From positions 186,001 through 250,000 of the forward strand of contig VXAA01004289.1 of the NCBI GenBank assembly GCA_013399115.1: 64,000 nucleotides of DNA, in the 5' to 3' direction. Position numbers and translations under genes: made by a program. Below the pieces are notes generated by a model. That model saw only the letters and a list, made by a program, of their open reading frames with translations. It made no database searches and was not told the origin of the DNA. The stretch comes from Anseranas semipalmata (lineage: Eukaryota > Chordata > Aves > Anseriformes > Anseranatidae). Positions within the stretch are counted from its first letter, which is position 1; the number at the start of each line of letters is the position of its first letter. This document shows, one piece after another, positions 15,255 through 28,528 of the stretch.

Positions 15255-15520
15255 TGAAGTTGTAATTTGAAGTTATAAAGTTCTAATCCAAAATCATAAA
15301 ACTATAAAGCAAAGTTTTAAACTAAAGGCCAAAATTCCAGAGTTATAATCCAAAAGTTATGAAGTTATAACCTGAAAGTTACAGTTGCAATGTGAAGTTA
15401 TAAAATTACAACCCAACCTGATCTCTACAACACTACTTTACAGAGTTAAAACCCAGAGCTCTAGCTAGGATCTAAAACTCTGAAGTTATAAGGCGAAGCT
15501 ACAGCTATAATCCGTTCAGA
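15255..15520. repeat. Degenerate GAAGTTATAA-type tandem repeat
   Basis: Variants of GAAGTTATAA and AGTTATAATCCAAA recur many times, for example at about 15271, 15341, 15355-15371, 15394 and 15481, separated by related A-rich words. The array decays and runs towards the assembly gap. No coding frame is involved. Confidence 0.7.
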
Positions 15521-15551
15521 AAATTTCGCGTTAATAATAATAACTAAAAAA

Positions 15552-16350
15552 NNNNNNNNNNNNNNNNNNNNNNNNNNNNNNNNNNNNNNNNNNNNNNNNN
15601 NNNNNNNNNNNNNNNNNNNNNNNNNNNNNNNNNNNNNNNNNNNNNNNNNNNNNNNNNNNNNNNNNNNNNNNNNNNNNNNNNNNNNNNNNNNNNNNNNNNN
15701 NNNNNNNNNNNNNNNNNNNNNNNNNNNNNNNNNNNNNNNNNNNNNNNNNNNNNNNNNNNNNNNNNNNNNNNNNNNNNNNNNNNNNNNNNNNNNNNNNNNN
15801 NNNNNNNNNNNNNNNNNNNNNNNNNNNNNNNNNNNNNNNNNNNNNNNNNNNNNNNNNNNNNNNNNNNNNNNNNNNNNNNNNNNNNNNNNNNNNNNNNNNN
15901 NNNNNNNNNNNNNNNNNNNNNNNNNNNNNNNNNNNNNNNNNNNNNNNNNNNNNNNNNNNNNNNNNNNNNNNNNNNNNNNNNNNNNNNNNNNNNNNNNNNN
16001 NNNNNNNNNNNNNNNNNNNNNNNNNNNNNNNNNNNNNNNNNNNNNNNNNNNNNNNNNNNNNNNNNNNNNNNNNNNNNNNNNNNNNNNNNNNNNNNNNNNN
16101 NNNNNNNNNNNNNNNNNNNNNNNNNNNNNNNNNNNNNNNNNNNNNNNNNNNNNNNNNNNNNNNNNNNNNNNNNNNNNNNNNNNNNNNNNNNNNNNNNNNN
16201 NNNNNNNNNNNNNNNNNNNNNNNNNNNNNNNNNNNNNNNNNNNNNNNNNNNNNNNNNNNNNNNNNNNNNNNNNNNNNNNNNNNNNNNNNNNNNNNNNNNN
16301 NNNNNNNNNNNNNNNNNNNNNNNNNNNNNNNNNNNNNNNNNNNNNNNNNN
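15552..16350. other. Assembly gap (799 N)
   Basis: The sequence is undetermined here. The left flank is the degenerate repeat and the right flank a GAAA-rich tract, so the missing DNA is probably repetitive. Open frames that cross it are meaningless. Confidence 1.
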
Positions 16351-16357
16351 AACAACA

Positions 16358-16480
16358 GGTAAAAAGACAGAAAGAAAGCAAAACTAAAAAAAAAAGCAAC
16401 AAAAAAAGAAAGAAAGCAAAATGAATGAATAAGAAAGAAAGCTAATGAAAAAAAAAAAAAGAAAAAGAAAAAAGAAAAAA
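16358..16480. repeat. A-rich GAAA-type low-complexity tract
   Basis: The right edge of the gap is made of A runs with GAAAG and GAAA words. It is simple sequence without gene content. Confidence 0.9.
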
Positions 16481-16499
16481 TATCCACCCCAAATAGGAA

Positions 16500-19400
16500 A
16501 GGCCAAGCCACTGCTCCTCTGACATTTTTGCAGAAAGGAGACTGTGGAGAGGGTTGAGAGACCAAACCTGGGACTCTCACTTGCAATTTTGCTCTTTTGA
16601 AACACTCCTGCCCTCCACCAGCAGTGTTTTTGCTGTGTGGAGAAGCCACTGCCACCATTCGCAGTGCCATCGGGGCATCTTTGGAGCGGGGCGCCTCCTT
16701 TCCAAGGCCTCCTCCTTTCTGAGCTGTGGGAGCAGGGTGAATGCTCTCACTGGTGGCTTCCATGCAGGGTGCCCCTGGTCTCCTCAGCGAGGGCTTCGTT
16801 TTGGGCAGTGGACCAACCAAGCCACTGGTCGAAGGTTCACGTTTTGTGATAAGGTGGTGGCCACCTGCTCCTGGGCAACATCTGAGGTACACCAGAGCAG
16901 ACTGGAGGTGGACAGGGCTGGAGGTGGAGGCATATTTGAGGGTTGCACTGTGCCTCCCAGGCTTCCTCTAAGCTCCCAACATAAAGTTTGCTGGAAGACA
17001 GCATGAAAGCAGTGTCCATGCACGGCCATAACCTGCCCTGCAGTGCCCATGGGACACAACAGCCCAGAGCGTGCTTGTAGTTTAATGCACAGCGTGGTAC
17101 CAGGTGGCTCTCAGCGGGTGTTTGCAGACTGTCCATCAAATTTCAGTCATGTCTGTTTCACAATAAAACCATGCTAGGTCTATAGAGCCTCCTTTTGTGC
17201 TTTTCCACAGGCTGGAGGATGTTTGCAGGTTGTTTGCAAGGCCTGTGTTTCACTTGTTCCGTCTTTGGCATTGCTGGGTATGGCTCATCATGGGATGAAA
17301 ACATGCTAGGAGGAAAGAACGCTTCTGGTAGTAATTAAAATGCAGATTATACAGGACGAAAGGACTGAAAACGTACAGAAGAAAAATGACACCCAACAGG
17401 AAACGAATTTACCGAGGTCATTTTACTTTTCTCTGCTCCCTGGAGCACAGGGTGATGACTTACTGAAAAGGCAGGCAGTTCAGACACAGGCAGAGTTGCA
17501 GTCCTCACCTGGCTTTCCGAACACTTCTGAAGCATCTTTTAAACAATCACCCATATATGTGCTTCTGCTCTTAGAAGTACAAATGGGTGACCAAACCCAA
17601 CATGGAAACGAAGAGATTTCAGCTAAAAGTAGATATGAGTTGAGTAATAATGTTTTGTTTGCTGTATATTATCATTTTTACAGACTTTTATAATGTTATA
17701 CTTAGCCTATGTCAAGAACATATCGAAGAACACTTTCTCCCACCAGTTCTTTTATTCTTTAGTCTCTGCTGTGTTGCCTTGCTCCCTCCCTCGCTGCAGC
17801 TGAAAGGATGAGGGTGTGCACAGCCATAGTGTCCCCTGCATGTACTTTGACATTGTGGCTGAGAAAACTTTCATCCTTGCCTCCCCGCACCTGTAACATG
17901 TCCTCTCCCCTCCTCCCCACGGTTCCCTGTGATCTCTGCTGGCACTGGCATTTGTGTCACCACATGGGGACTCAGCAAATTGATCCTGAGGAAAAAACTA
18001 CTTTTTTTTTTTTTTTTTTTCTATTAGTAGGGTTATTTCTTAGAAATGCGAGTGCCAGCACAGAGCAGGGGGCAGCCAGGGGTTGAAAAGAAAGACCAGA
18101 TTTGGGAGAACTGAGGGCTTTTTTGGCAGCATCTGCCTCCGTAATGCTCACAGAACAGCAGACACAATGTGAGCCAAGTGCTCCCAGCAGGAGATGAGGC
18201 AGGTGGGAGAGCATTGGAGTAATAACCAGTAGCCGTGCGGGTTTGTTCAAGACCTTTCGCATCAGATTTGTTAATCCCTGGTTTTCTGATTCCATCAGCT
18301 GTTGGCGGCATGAAGGCTTGGACACCCCCGGCAGCAACAAAGCAGAGGGGGCAGCCTGCCCCAGGAGCTGCTGGGGCTCTGTGCCCCACGGGGGGAGGGG
18401 GGAGATGCACCGTCCACCTCTCCCTCCTCCACCTCCTCCTCCTCCTCCTCTTCCTCCACCTCCTTCTCCTTCTTCTCCATCCGCTCCTCGCAGCTGGCGT
18501 GGGCAGGGGAGCTGGGCTGCGGGAGAAGCAGAGTGCTGTGCTCCCCAGCCGCAGTAAATTGTATCAAATGAACCACAGACTTTCAGTCAGGCCAAAGCAG
18601 ACCTAAGGCCATGGCCCCATATTCTCTTCTGAGTTCTTAAGTGTTCAGCTTACAGTTACTAAGAGGCAGGCACTTAAGAAATCAGTGTAGTCAGCTATCT
18701 AGAGTAAATGTTTAAATGTGAACACTTCCTGTTCGCAGTCTAGGTCCTTTAATGGAGCTTAAGATCAATGTCCTCACCGTACTACCAAGGGCATCGTGCT
18801 GCGGGTAAGGTGTTTCTTGCCGCATTCCTGCTGGCAGCCCAGCTCCGACCTACGCACCTGTCTATGAGTGGAGCAACGCTCACCCATGGGGAGCGAATGT
18901 ATGGGTAAGCTTTGTGTGAATGGGCTTGCCACTTGCTGTGTCACCAGAGGCAGCTCTGCACTGCTCCAGATCTAAAAGGGAACCAGTCTGAAGGGAAACT
19001 GAGAGAAGGAGGGATTTTTGGACATCTTGTTGACTGCACTTGGATCAAAAAGCTGCAGAGGCCTATGCTGCTTCATGCTTCTTGACAGTCCTGTTGTGTA
19101 CAAAGGGATTTTAGATGGAGAAGGATATTGATATTTGAAATTCTTGGGTGGCTTATGTAGCAGTGACGCAAATAAATGCAGGTAATTAGAGACACTAGGC
19201 TTTTTGTTGAAAACAGCAGCTTTAATGTCACTTTTTCTGTGACAATGCCTTTATTTCATTTGTAAATTATATTCTGGCTGGCAACACTTTTCCTACAGAA
19301 AGAAAACCTGCATTTGCTAATTTATTTATTTTTTTTCTATTAGTGCATTGGAGACAAACTCTGTACAGTTTTAATTTCACATGAGAGAAAGGCTGGACCG

Positions 19401-22400
19401 AGTTTACCCTGGTAAGCAGGGGGGAGTGCAGCTCCTGTGTCATGGCAGCCTGAGTCCCTGTAGCACCACAAGGAAGGAGCTTAGCTCCAGACAGGCTCCC
19501 AAGTACTGCAAGGACCTTTCCCATGGTTTGCTTCATGCAGCTAATGAATATCTAACAAGCTGAAGTTGTACTTGCCACACTGGTGCTTGTACAGACCAAA
19601 TTGCAATGTGGCGTAACCAAAAGCATCTGGCCACACCTTTTGCTCCCTGCGCAGAAAACATATCAAGGGTCCCCCTGGGGAGCTGTAGGAGGAATCTCAT
19701 CACATGGGCTGCTGGAAAATCAGAGGAGATCAAAGGCACTCATGGCAGCACAACTTGCCCCCCACACAACAATGAACATTCCAGCAGGAACACCATGTAG
19801 GTTGCGGATCCAGATTTATAGCTTTGGATAAATTGCAGTGGAAAGGCCACAAGTGGTGCATTTATAAATCAAATGTGAAGGTTAAGAGGTGCTCAAGGCA
19901 ACACGAGGAAACACCACATCAGCAACTGCCCCCCCGTGCAGCTGCCATGCAGCACTGTGGTCTTTGGTGATTCTTGCAGGGAGGGGAATCAGCTGCGGAG
20001 ATTAGCGTGGGGAGTGGGGCTGGACTGCAGCCTCCCCCTCAGCATGGTATCCTTGCTATGCATTATTTACTGCCATGAGGTAAGTAAACGAATAACCCAT
20101 CGCATAACTGACCTCAGGGATCCCTGAAAAAAAACAGCTCACCTTAATGGGGATGCTGTGGCTGCCCTGGTCAGGAAAGGACGTTGAGGAGCAGTGCTTG
20201 CCTCTGCTCCCATACTTGTGCACCTGGACAAGAGGGGCGGCGGTGCAAGACAGCATGCTCCTCCCGTGGTTCCTGGCTTGGGTGTCCCCTTCAGATATGT
20301 GAGGGTCTGTGATTCCAGCAGGAGCTCCTGTTAGAAAGGCAGGCTAAGCTCAAGCTAGACCGGGGATGTGTCAAGGAGAGATGGTACACTAACATCTGCA
20401 CTTACATTGTTCTGAGCAAAAGAACATTTCTAGACATCGTGCTTTGAGGGATAAACTGTAAATACAGACCTGAAAATTCAAAAGACATACACCCTGTAGC
20501 CTTTTTGTCAGTAAAACCTCACGATTTCCAAGTCAGCATCATGAATCCAAGGGCTTTGGTTTCAGATTGTGACCCATTGGTGATGGCAATGCTGTGATTT
20601 GGCAGTGATTCTTCCCAGGTGCTGCACTGCATGCTACAAATCAGAGAACAGCTCATACACAAGGCTGACTTCAAGCATGTTTCAGATACTGTTAGGTGCA
20701 TACATGACCTGCCTATGTGTAGGAACAACTTGCAAAATTTGTTAAAGGAGACCTGGAGGAAGGAAGACTGCCTCTGAGAGTAGCATGCTGGCAGGACTTT
20801 AGTATGGAATTAGAATTTAAAAAATGTGTTAGAGCCATGACTGTGACTATGCCTGATGCAAATACTGGCTTATGTTATTGTGCTCCTGTGGCTACCTGTG
20901 GGGCCACACCATTAACTCAGTCATGGGACTGATCTGACTTAGTGTTCCCAAAAGATGAGATTTTTTAGGAACCAGCTCAGCTCACAAGGAACTGCTTAAT
21001 TATAAATGAGGGGGAGTGGTGTGTCCTGTGATGAAAGTGAGAAGCTCTCATGGGGTGGCAATGACGTACGATACCACACCTTGCTGCATTTACCACTGAT
21101 TACTTCATTTTATGCATCATAGCCCTTCCTAAGTTTCATCTCTAAGCTGTATTTGTATATGTCCATTCCCATCAGGTAAGGGGTCCCTCTGCTTCTCCCA
21201 TTGAAGTTAGAATCCTGGCAAGGCTTGGTTAAATCCTACTTGCCAAGGTACCTAAGAAACCAGTTTCTCTGCTTGAACAGGTTTAAAAAAAAAAAAAGTA
21301 TTTGTTCAAAATGTCTTGGACAAATGCCCTGGATCCTGCAGAAGTGGCACAAGTTTTGCAAGACAGAGGTTGAAATCTTTCTGCAAGAACTCTGCCAGAA
21401 AAGGGCTTTTTCCATTTGTCTGTTGGAATAAATATTTATTCATTTAACAGAATACTTTGGAGTGGAGTGACCCTCCTTGTCTAGACATAATGAATAGCTA
21501 TAAAAATGAATTCAGAACTGTTTGAAAGCAGGGAACATCTGTGCTCGGCTGCAGCTCGCAGATTCAGCAAAAAGCATTCTTTACTGGGTTGGAAGTAGGA
21601 AAAGTAAAATCTTGATTGTTTCCTCGCATGTTATCCACAAGCTAGAAGTGGTCTGCTTGTGGCAGAGTTTTTTGTTGTTGTTGTTGTCTTTTTCTGGGGA
21701 GGGGTTGGTTTTGTAATACAGCATCTGTGTGCTCTTTTGTGATTGCATGTGCTTAGCAATGTTTCCACTCCGCTAAAAGTCTATGCATTATTCACTCATT
21801 AATGTATTATTTATTTATTACTCTCCAGGCAGGGCGCTAGGAGCTCTGCATTTACAGGGGACCGACTGACAGCTAAGGCAACCTTACAACTATTTCCTGC
21901 CTGCCAACAGTTGCCCCACAGATAAAGCACAGACTGAACTCCCATGGATTTCCACTAGACTGGTTCAGGTTTTCTTATTTCCACCACTTTTCCACTGGCA
22001 CAGCTCCAGTCTTTTGAAAAGCTCCTCATTATTCACATTAGTGTAAAAATGAAGAACGTGTCTGAAAGACTGACAAATTCAGGCTCTGGGAGGAAAGCTA
22101 ATTCCAGCATCCAGGACCCTTCAGAGAAAACACAGTGTCAGCAGCCTCCTCTTATTTAAATCAAAATGGCCTCAGTTTGGATTCCTTTCCTGGAAGCAGC
22201 TTGGCTGTTTTTCTAAGCGAAATGGGGTATTCCTCAGAAAACCAGATCCCCAAACAGTTGCAGCTGTAAAACTAAAATCAGAATCTGCAATTCCATGTAA
22301 AATTTAACCCAAAGACCATGCGTAGGTCAGCGAGCTCTGGGATGCTGACACCGGTTTACTGGAGAATGCCAGCACTGCCTGCAGAGAGGCACAGAGCCAT

Positions 22401-24782
22401 GCTCAAGCTCGAGACCTGCTGGAGGAAGCCTGGAAGCCTGGGTCAGGCGCACTGGGAGAGCATGTCCTGGAGACCACCACCAAACCCCTTTCAGAGAAGC
22501 ATACATTCATGGCGGGATCAAGAGCCACCAAGACAATTGCAAAGCACTGGCAGTGAGGAGGTAGACAAGGGACATTTTCTGTAACGTGTTAAATGTCTCC
22601 TCTTGGTGACTGCTCACTGCTGGAAGATTTCCACAGTGCTATCTGCAAAGTTTCATCTGGGAGACAATGTATTTCTGGTGCTTATGAAGCTCCTGGAGAT
22701 GCCCTGGTTGGAGTAGTCCAGGTGACCCTGTGCCGTCTCACCCTCCCCTAAAGGAAGGGCTGAGTGCTTGTAGGCAGAGGTAAGCTAGTCCCTGGCTCAG
22801 GATATTTTACTTGCAAAGTGTGTGTTCGCCAGGCACTAAGTTTACCTGCAAGTGAATGATCTCAGCCTGCAGCTGTGTAATGGTAGCTGAAACTCTGCAA
22901 GCATAATGTTCACATGATCTTTCCTGATCTTTTTCATTAGTTATTTTTCCTCCTCCACCTGTAGGTCGGATTGGAAACTGCACTGTATCAATACAGTCCT
23001 GTTTATTTTCACTAACCACGTACTGGCTTCTGCAGTAAAATATGCTTCTCTGACATGGCCAGAATTAATGCTTCCACATGGCAAGGACCCTAAGTTGTAG
23101 TAGAGAGATATTTTTCCTTGCTTTCAATGTTCAAGTAACAATAACAATGCAAAGTAATATATTGAATTACAGGTGACTTTTTAAATAGGTGTGTGCTATA
23201 ATCCATCTTTTTCTTGTTTTGTGATCACTCAGTAGTTCTGATGCACTTTTTCCAGGCAAAACCTGGCAGTTTTTCCTGACACTTGGATTCTATATGCCCA
23301 TAAATTCTTCCAGTGCTTAGCAGTTATGTATTTTGCATGTATTGTATCTCACAGAACATGGTATGATAGCCCTTCCAAAGACAGGTTAAAGTCCACTCTA
23401 GCAGCATAATAATGACACTGTTGTAACCCAAGAGTATAGCAATATCTTACTGTTTGTTCATCCTGTTTCAACTTGTTTGCTAAAGCTGGTGGCCTCTTTT
23501 TTTCTGAACATTCACCATTTTATTCAGATTTTAAAAGCTGTGATTCTACCTGAAGACTGAAAAGGCAAACTCCTCTGGAACTCAGAGAATTGGGCCGCTG
23601 AGTAATTGTGCTCAAGGGGTCTGAGCTTGTTTTCAGTAATTTCTGTAACTCATTATGAATGGAATGGCAGGGGAACATGTCATAGATAACAGCTCACCAA
23701 GGCCCCAGAACAGATGGATGGGAAATAAACCTGGGAAAAAAGATCCTAACTGCTATGTAATCCTAAATACCAGGAGGATTTCCATTCACATGATCTAGCT
23801 CTACCATGAAGGCTGCAAAACACTGTTTGTAGGCGGAATCCAGAGTCTGCAAGGGAGCCCTTGGGAAGGCATGTTCAATTAGCCATTAAAGCTAAAAGAC
23901 TGAACAAATATAATAGTCCGCTAATGGCTTTGCTTCCAGGATGCTGAAGAAGGTGAATTACTCTTAGTTTTATCTGATTTCTCATTCCTACTTTCTGTAA
24001 AGTCCACCAGCTTATCTGACCGCAAAGCTAAGGGATGTTTTTATTTAAAGTCAGGAGCTCCTTGAGATCCCCAAGGTTAAGAGGTTTGAAGTTTGTATGG
24101 ACACACTTGCAGACAGGTCCTGAAGAACAACATTTTCCTTCTCTGACAGAGTTTGTGGTTGCTGTAGTAATCTAAAGGCAGTAGAGGATAAGAGAGCACC
24201 TCAAGGGAACACATGGCCTTAGATGTACTGCTCAGGATAATCAGATGAATATTGCAAGATTCCAGTCTCAGTTTGGAGTTCCTTGAGTGAGGAGAGGGAA
24301 GTCCAGGAGGAAAAGAACACAGAAAATTACTCATCTTGACCCTCTAATTCTCTTCTTTGTCCCTTTCAGTTGTGTTTGGTTTGTTGCTTTAGTAAGTGAA
24401 TTTCTCTTCCAATTTAATGAATTGTCAGCATCAGAGAATGAATAAGGAAGAACTTAATTAAATATGTTACAAAGCAACCTATTGTAAAATTCACAATTCA
24501 GAGCTATTGTAACCACTTATAAAATCACTGTTGTTCTGCAGTAACACAACTCTGTGCTCTATCATTAAATATTTTAAATAAAAATGCCATTTGACTGTAC
24601 AGTCCTGTGGGAGAATTGAGGTTAGATCTGTAGCCTAGGCTATATCTGATCAGAATTCAGCTAAATTAGTTAGAAGTCCTGCCAATATTTTAAGTGTTTA
24701 CAGCAGGCATTTCACACTTCATTCTTGCAGCTAATGATTCTTAACCATGTATTTTTTCAGCATGGGATGGTATGCTTGAGGG
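16500..24782. other. Noncoding DNA, no supported gene
   Basis: Several open frames of 60-150 codons overlap at 16550-17140 and 18000-18600 in GC-richer sequence. They have no domain, no splice support and no family resemblance. A run of 19 T lies at 18002-18020 and a short A run near 21285. Nothing else was recognised. Confidence 0.6.
18225..18560. promoter_or_regulatory. GC- and CpG-richer patch, possible promoter region
   Basis: Compared with its surroundings this patch has more G+C and several CpG (GCCGTGCGGG, CCCGGC, CCACGG, CACCGTCC, CCGCTCCTCGC). It includes a CTC/CCT triplet tract at 18419-18480 and G runs at about 18390-18403. In vertebrates IQGAP2 usually lies downstream of SV2C in the same direction, so a minus-strand promoter around here is conceivable, but I could not find an IQGAP2 first exon. 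Confidence 0.2.
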
Positions 24783-24862
24783 ATCATAGAATCATAGAAT
24801 CACAGAATGGCTTGGGTTGGAAGGGGCCTTAAAGATCATCTGGTTCCATCCCCCCTGCTGTA
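24783..24862 (-). mobile_element. Very short CR1 3' end
   Basis: Three octamers (two TCATAGAA, one TCACAGAA) at 24784-24807 run into TGGCTTGGGTTGGAAGGGGC and CTTAAAGATCATCTGGTTCC, the diagnostic start of the CR1 3' UTR in reverse complement. Similarity ends after about 80 bases, typical of strong 5' truncation. Confidence 0.88.
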
Positions 24863-25874
24863 CAATTTCCCATTCTGTAGTTGTCACTAGTAGTGTAGTT
24901 GTATGTGCCACAGCCTGGCTTGTCTGATGGATAACAAAGGTGTCTCAAGGACTGGTAAGGCTGACACAGGTTTGTCTTCTCCTTTTCAAGGCTGGAAACA
25001 TTGCCTGGATTGGTTAGCACACGCATTTACAAAAGTAGTTTATTCAGGTATTACCACCGGTGGTGGCGGCTGCAGCTTCTGTCTCCAGGCCTAAATGTGG
25101 CAATGGCATTCAGCTTTCTGAGCAGAGTTCATATGGCCCTTTGTGGACAGGAGGGTAACCTAATGCAGTCAATAGTGGTACACAGATCACAGCTGAAGAA
25201 CCTCTGTATTTTCGTAATTCAGCAACTGATGTGGTCAGGCCCCTACCTCAAGCTCTGTGATACACCAGGAGGGCTCTCTGTAATACAGTTCTTCGTGTCT
25301 TTCCAAGCTGTTTTGCGTATATAATGCCAGTCAGCTGTATTAATACACACTTGTTACTGTTACTAATCAGACCGATTAGGTCCACTTCAAGTGCAAGAAG
25401 TAACACCTTGTGAAATCCATCTGCATGCTTTCTGCAGAAAGAGTGGATTCACCTGAATACTACGAAAGTTCATGTACAGTGCCACCAGAAAACATATAGA
25501 ATGGTACAACTATCAGTTCAGCTTTAGATTACTAGGACAGTATATGAAGAACTTTGAGTAAATGTTTCTTTTCTCAGTTGTCAAGGTTAAGCGCTGTGAA
25601 AAAGTTCCAGATATGACTAATTCATATGGGGAGTGGTTTGGACTGGATACTGATCTCACAACAGCCTAATACATCACGTGTGTAACTTTACAATTGCAGT
25701 GGATTAAATAATAATCATAGTCTAGCTAGCACCCTTGCAGAAAGAAAGGCATATAGGTGATGTAAATGATCTCTCTTAACATTTGGTCTCCTGTTGCTGC
25801 ACACCACAAAATGGTGTCTTCTTCTGTTATATTTGCATCCACAGTCTCTCTGTACTTCTCTCACACAATGCGTG

Positions 25875-25897
25875 CACACACACACACACACACACAC
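25875..25897. repeat. CA microsatellite
   Basis: An uninterrupted CA run of about 11 units, in noncoding DNA. Confidence 0.98.
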
Positions 25898-26697
25898 TGC
25901 TCCAAATTAACTGTCTAATGCTCTGAATTAAACATCACCTTTTGCTAGCATAACTGTGTCAGCCAGGAGTACATTTTTCTCCATTTCATCTGGATATATG
26001 TAAGCCTGCAAAATTCTCCAAAGAAATGCAGTCCTATAAGCAGGAATGTCTTTTTCACAGGGTGGTGTGCTCCATTTGCAATACTACTCTAAGCTCTGCT
26101 GTCACAAGGTTCCCTTGTTATGAAGGTTTTTGAGAGACCACATGACGTTTATCAAAGGTATCTATGAAGAATATGCGCAATTCTTCTCCCACATTCCCTT
26201 TTAGATTGTTTTCTTATCTTCTGCACAAAAGATTTTGATTTGTTCCCAGAATGAGATTAGGAGACACAAGCATAAAACTATCTCTGTTAGAAGAAGAGAC
26301 CAGTATATGGTTATACTTAGTAAATTAGGAAAGTTTTTCTATACTATACCGCAAATAGAAAAAAATCTGGTTGCCAAAAGGCAGTCACAAAGTCACATGT
26401 CCTTCATTGCTGAGTTTTGCAGACTGTGCTCTACATGAAACAAAAAATGCTTAAATTCACATGTAGCTTAATGTTTCCCTGTTGGTGACAAAACTGAAGA
26501 AGATCATGTGCTTTGTAAAGTTCACTGTCTGTTTGGAATTATCTATATTTGGAAATATATTCCTGATCCAACCATGGAGATGGCAGGTTTTTTGTTATTT
26601 TAAAGCTACCACATTTGATCAATTGAAGCTTTCCTGAGGCCCTTAGTACACAAATACAATAAAGAACTAATGTTGTAGTGCTGCTTCAGTTTTTCTT

Positions 26698-26747
26698 TGT
26701 TGTTGTTTGTTTGTTTGTTTGTTTGTCATGGTTTGTTTTGTTTTTGG

Positions 26748-26778
<31 letters not shown>
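26698..26778. repeat. GTTT then GTTTT simple repeat
   Basis: GTTT units change to GTTTT units on the plus strand, giving about 80 bases of T-rich low-complexity DNA. Confidence 0.95.
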
Positions 26779-27277
26779 CTTTTGCTGGATAACAAGTTCT
26801 TGTAGAAACATAGTTTATTGTATAAGTTCCCATTGGCCTTTTAGATGCACAGATTATTATACCTTGCAGCAGTATGGTTTTCACATAGAGTTAGATTAGA
26901 TCCTTTGGGTGATAAAATACCCTTGCAGTGCAGTTATGTAGTGAAAGACCAGATGTCTATTATATATGTGCAATTATATATCAAAAGAATATGAATCCCA
27001 GATGGTTATCTATAGGAGAACTTTGTCTCTTGCAACCATAACAATTTTTACTCTTTTTTATTGTCATTTACATCTCTTTAAGTTCATTAACTTGTTCCAT
27101 ATTTTCTTTCAATGCATGTTCTACCTCTACTACAGGCACTAAAGATGAGATACACAGAGAGCCTTCATAAAAGAGTGAACTGAGGTAAAACAACATTTCT
27201 GAGTATTTTGTGGGTAGTGAAGAATGATGTTCTGGTTATCATCACACCTGAAGTGTATTCGTTGCAGAGAACAAATC

Positions 27278-27316
27278 TTTATTCGAATATAATAGAGCAA
27301 AAAATGCCCCTTTATT
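27278..27316 (-). promoter_or_regulatory. Candidate distal SV2C poly(A) signals
   Basis: Two minus-strand AATAAA hexamers lie 33 bases apart, at 27311-27316 and 27278-27283. The second is followed about 15 bases on by CTCTGCA, a possible cleavage point, and then by a GU-containing stretch (AGGTGTGATG). The layout is plausible for a poly(A) site but would make a 3' UTR of almost 10 kb. Confidence 0.25.
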
Positions 27317-27701
27317 AATCCGATATACACTAAATAACTTTGCATTTGTTACATGGATGATAAATATTTGGCAGATAAATTTATAAACACTTCCACGTTT
27401 TATAGATTTATACTGTACACAGTCATCCTACACAGAGCATGCCCTTTCACAAGTATACAGACAGCTTTCCTCAGGGGACTTAATTAAAACACTTGGTCAA
27501 ACAATTTGGTAGTTGGCAATCTGACACAGAGGAGTATACCGGAAAGATGAATTCACAAGTGTACCAGCTGGACTTAAAATGAAAAATCTGGAACTCCAAA
27601 AGAGAGAATTTATCAACGCACATACATGCAAACACATATATACAGTAGTGATGACTGTAATCTGCATTACAGGAGATCACACACAGCAGGAAAGAAAAAC
27701 A

Positions 27702-27739
<38 letters not shown>
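27702..27739. repeat. AAT microsatellite
   Basis: About 12 uninterrupted AAT units, within the AT-rich 3' flank of SV2C. Confidence 0.98.
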
Positions 27740-27740
<1 letters not shown>

Positions 27741-28490
27741 CAGAAAGGTCAGGACCATTGCCAAGATCTTGTTGCAGATTCTGAAAGAAAACATGTATAA
27801 ATGGGAATTCAACTTCAAAACATCTCATTACTGTATATACAATAAGTATGTTTTCTCACATTAAGAAATGGAGAATGTCAGAAAAGGTTATGAATTTCTT
27901 GACAACATATGCACACTAGCACACCTGCACTTTTGTACACTAAAGACAGTTTGAAAAGTTGCACTCCCAGTTGGCCTAGACCAGCTGGCAATCTCAGTGG
28001 AAGGTTAGGAGGAGAAACTGGGAGCAGAAAATATGTCATGAAAAACTAGGAAATGATACACTTTTTTTCCTTCTGTTGCTCAGCATTAGGAGATACTAAC
28101 AAGTTTTTAAGAAAATCATTAATCTGACAATGCCAATAAATTACACTGAAGGCAAAGAGCTCTACTCTCAGTACCTCATCGTTGATGCCTGACTTCTGCA
28201 CATTATTATACTACGAAGGAAACTGCCCACTTAAAAAAAGATCTGCTTACGTACAGTAAAATGACATATGTTTGAGGCCAAGTAAAAGATATAACTTAGT
28301 TTTCACAGTATTATACTGTTGAGGGTAAAACGGCTGTTTTTGGAAAGCTTTCATTTGAATTTTTGATATAACATTCTATAAAAAATCGCTAAAACGAGCT
28401 GTCAGTTTAATCATTAGGCTTGCAGCATTGGATGCTATTAAAAACCCTTTTATTGTTTGAGAAATATTACACTTATAGGGAAAAGCCAGG

Positions 28491-28528
28491 TTTTTTAAAC
28501 GTGAATAGCTTTATTCACGTTTAAAAAA
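28491..28528. other. Perfect 17-bp hairpin with a 4-base loop
   Basis: The arm TTTTTTAAACGTGAATA at 28491-28507 is followed by GCTT and then by its exact reverse complement at 28512-28528. On the minus strand an AATAAA hexamer (28510-28515) spans the loop and the start of one arm. If SV2C transcripts reach this far, the hairpin would lie in the 3' UTR. Confidence 0.9.

Noticed and set aside
16554..17139. Cluster of overlapping open frames after the gap
   Set aside because: Frames overlap on both strands and carry no motif; one frame is extended artificially through the Ns.
18295..18576. Glutamate-rich and proline-rich frames
   Set aside because: They are translations of a CTC/GAG triplet tract on opposite strands. 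I tried to read an IQGAP2 start here and could not.
28491..28528. microRNA precursor
   Set aside because: The stem is only 17 bp with a 4-base loop, too short for a typical precursor.
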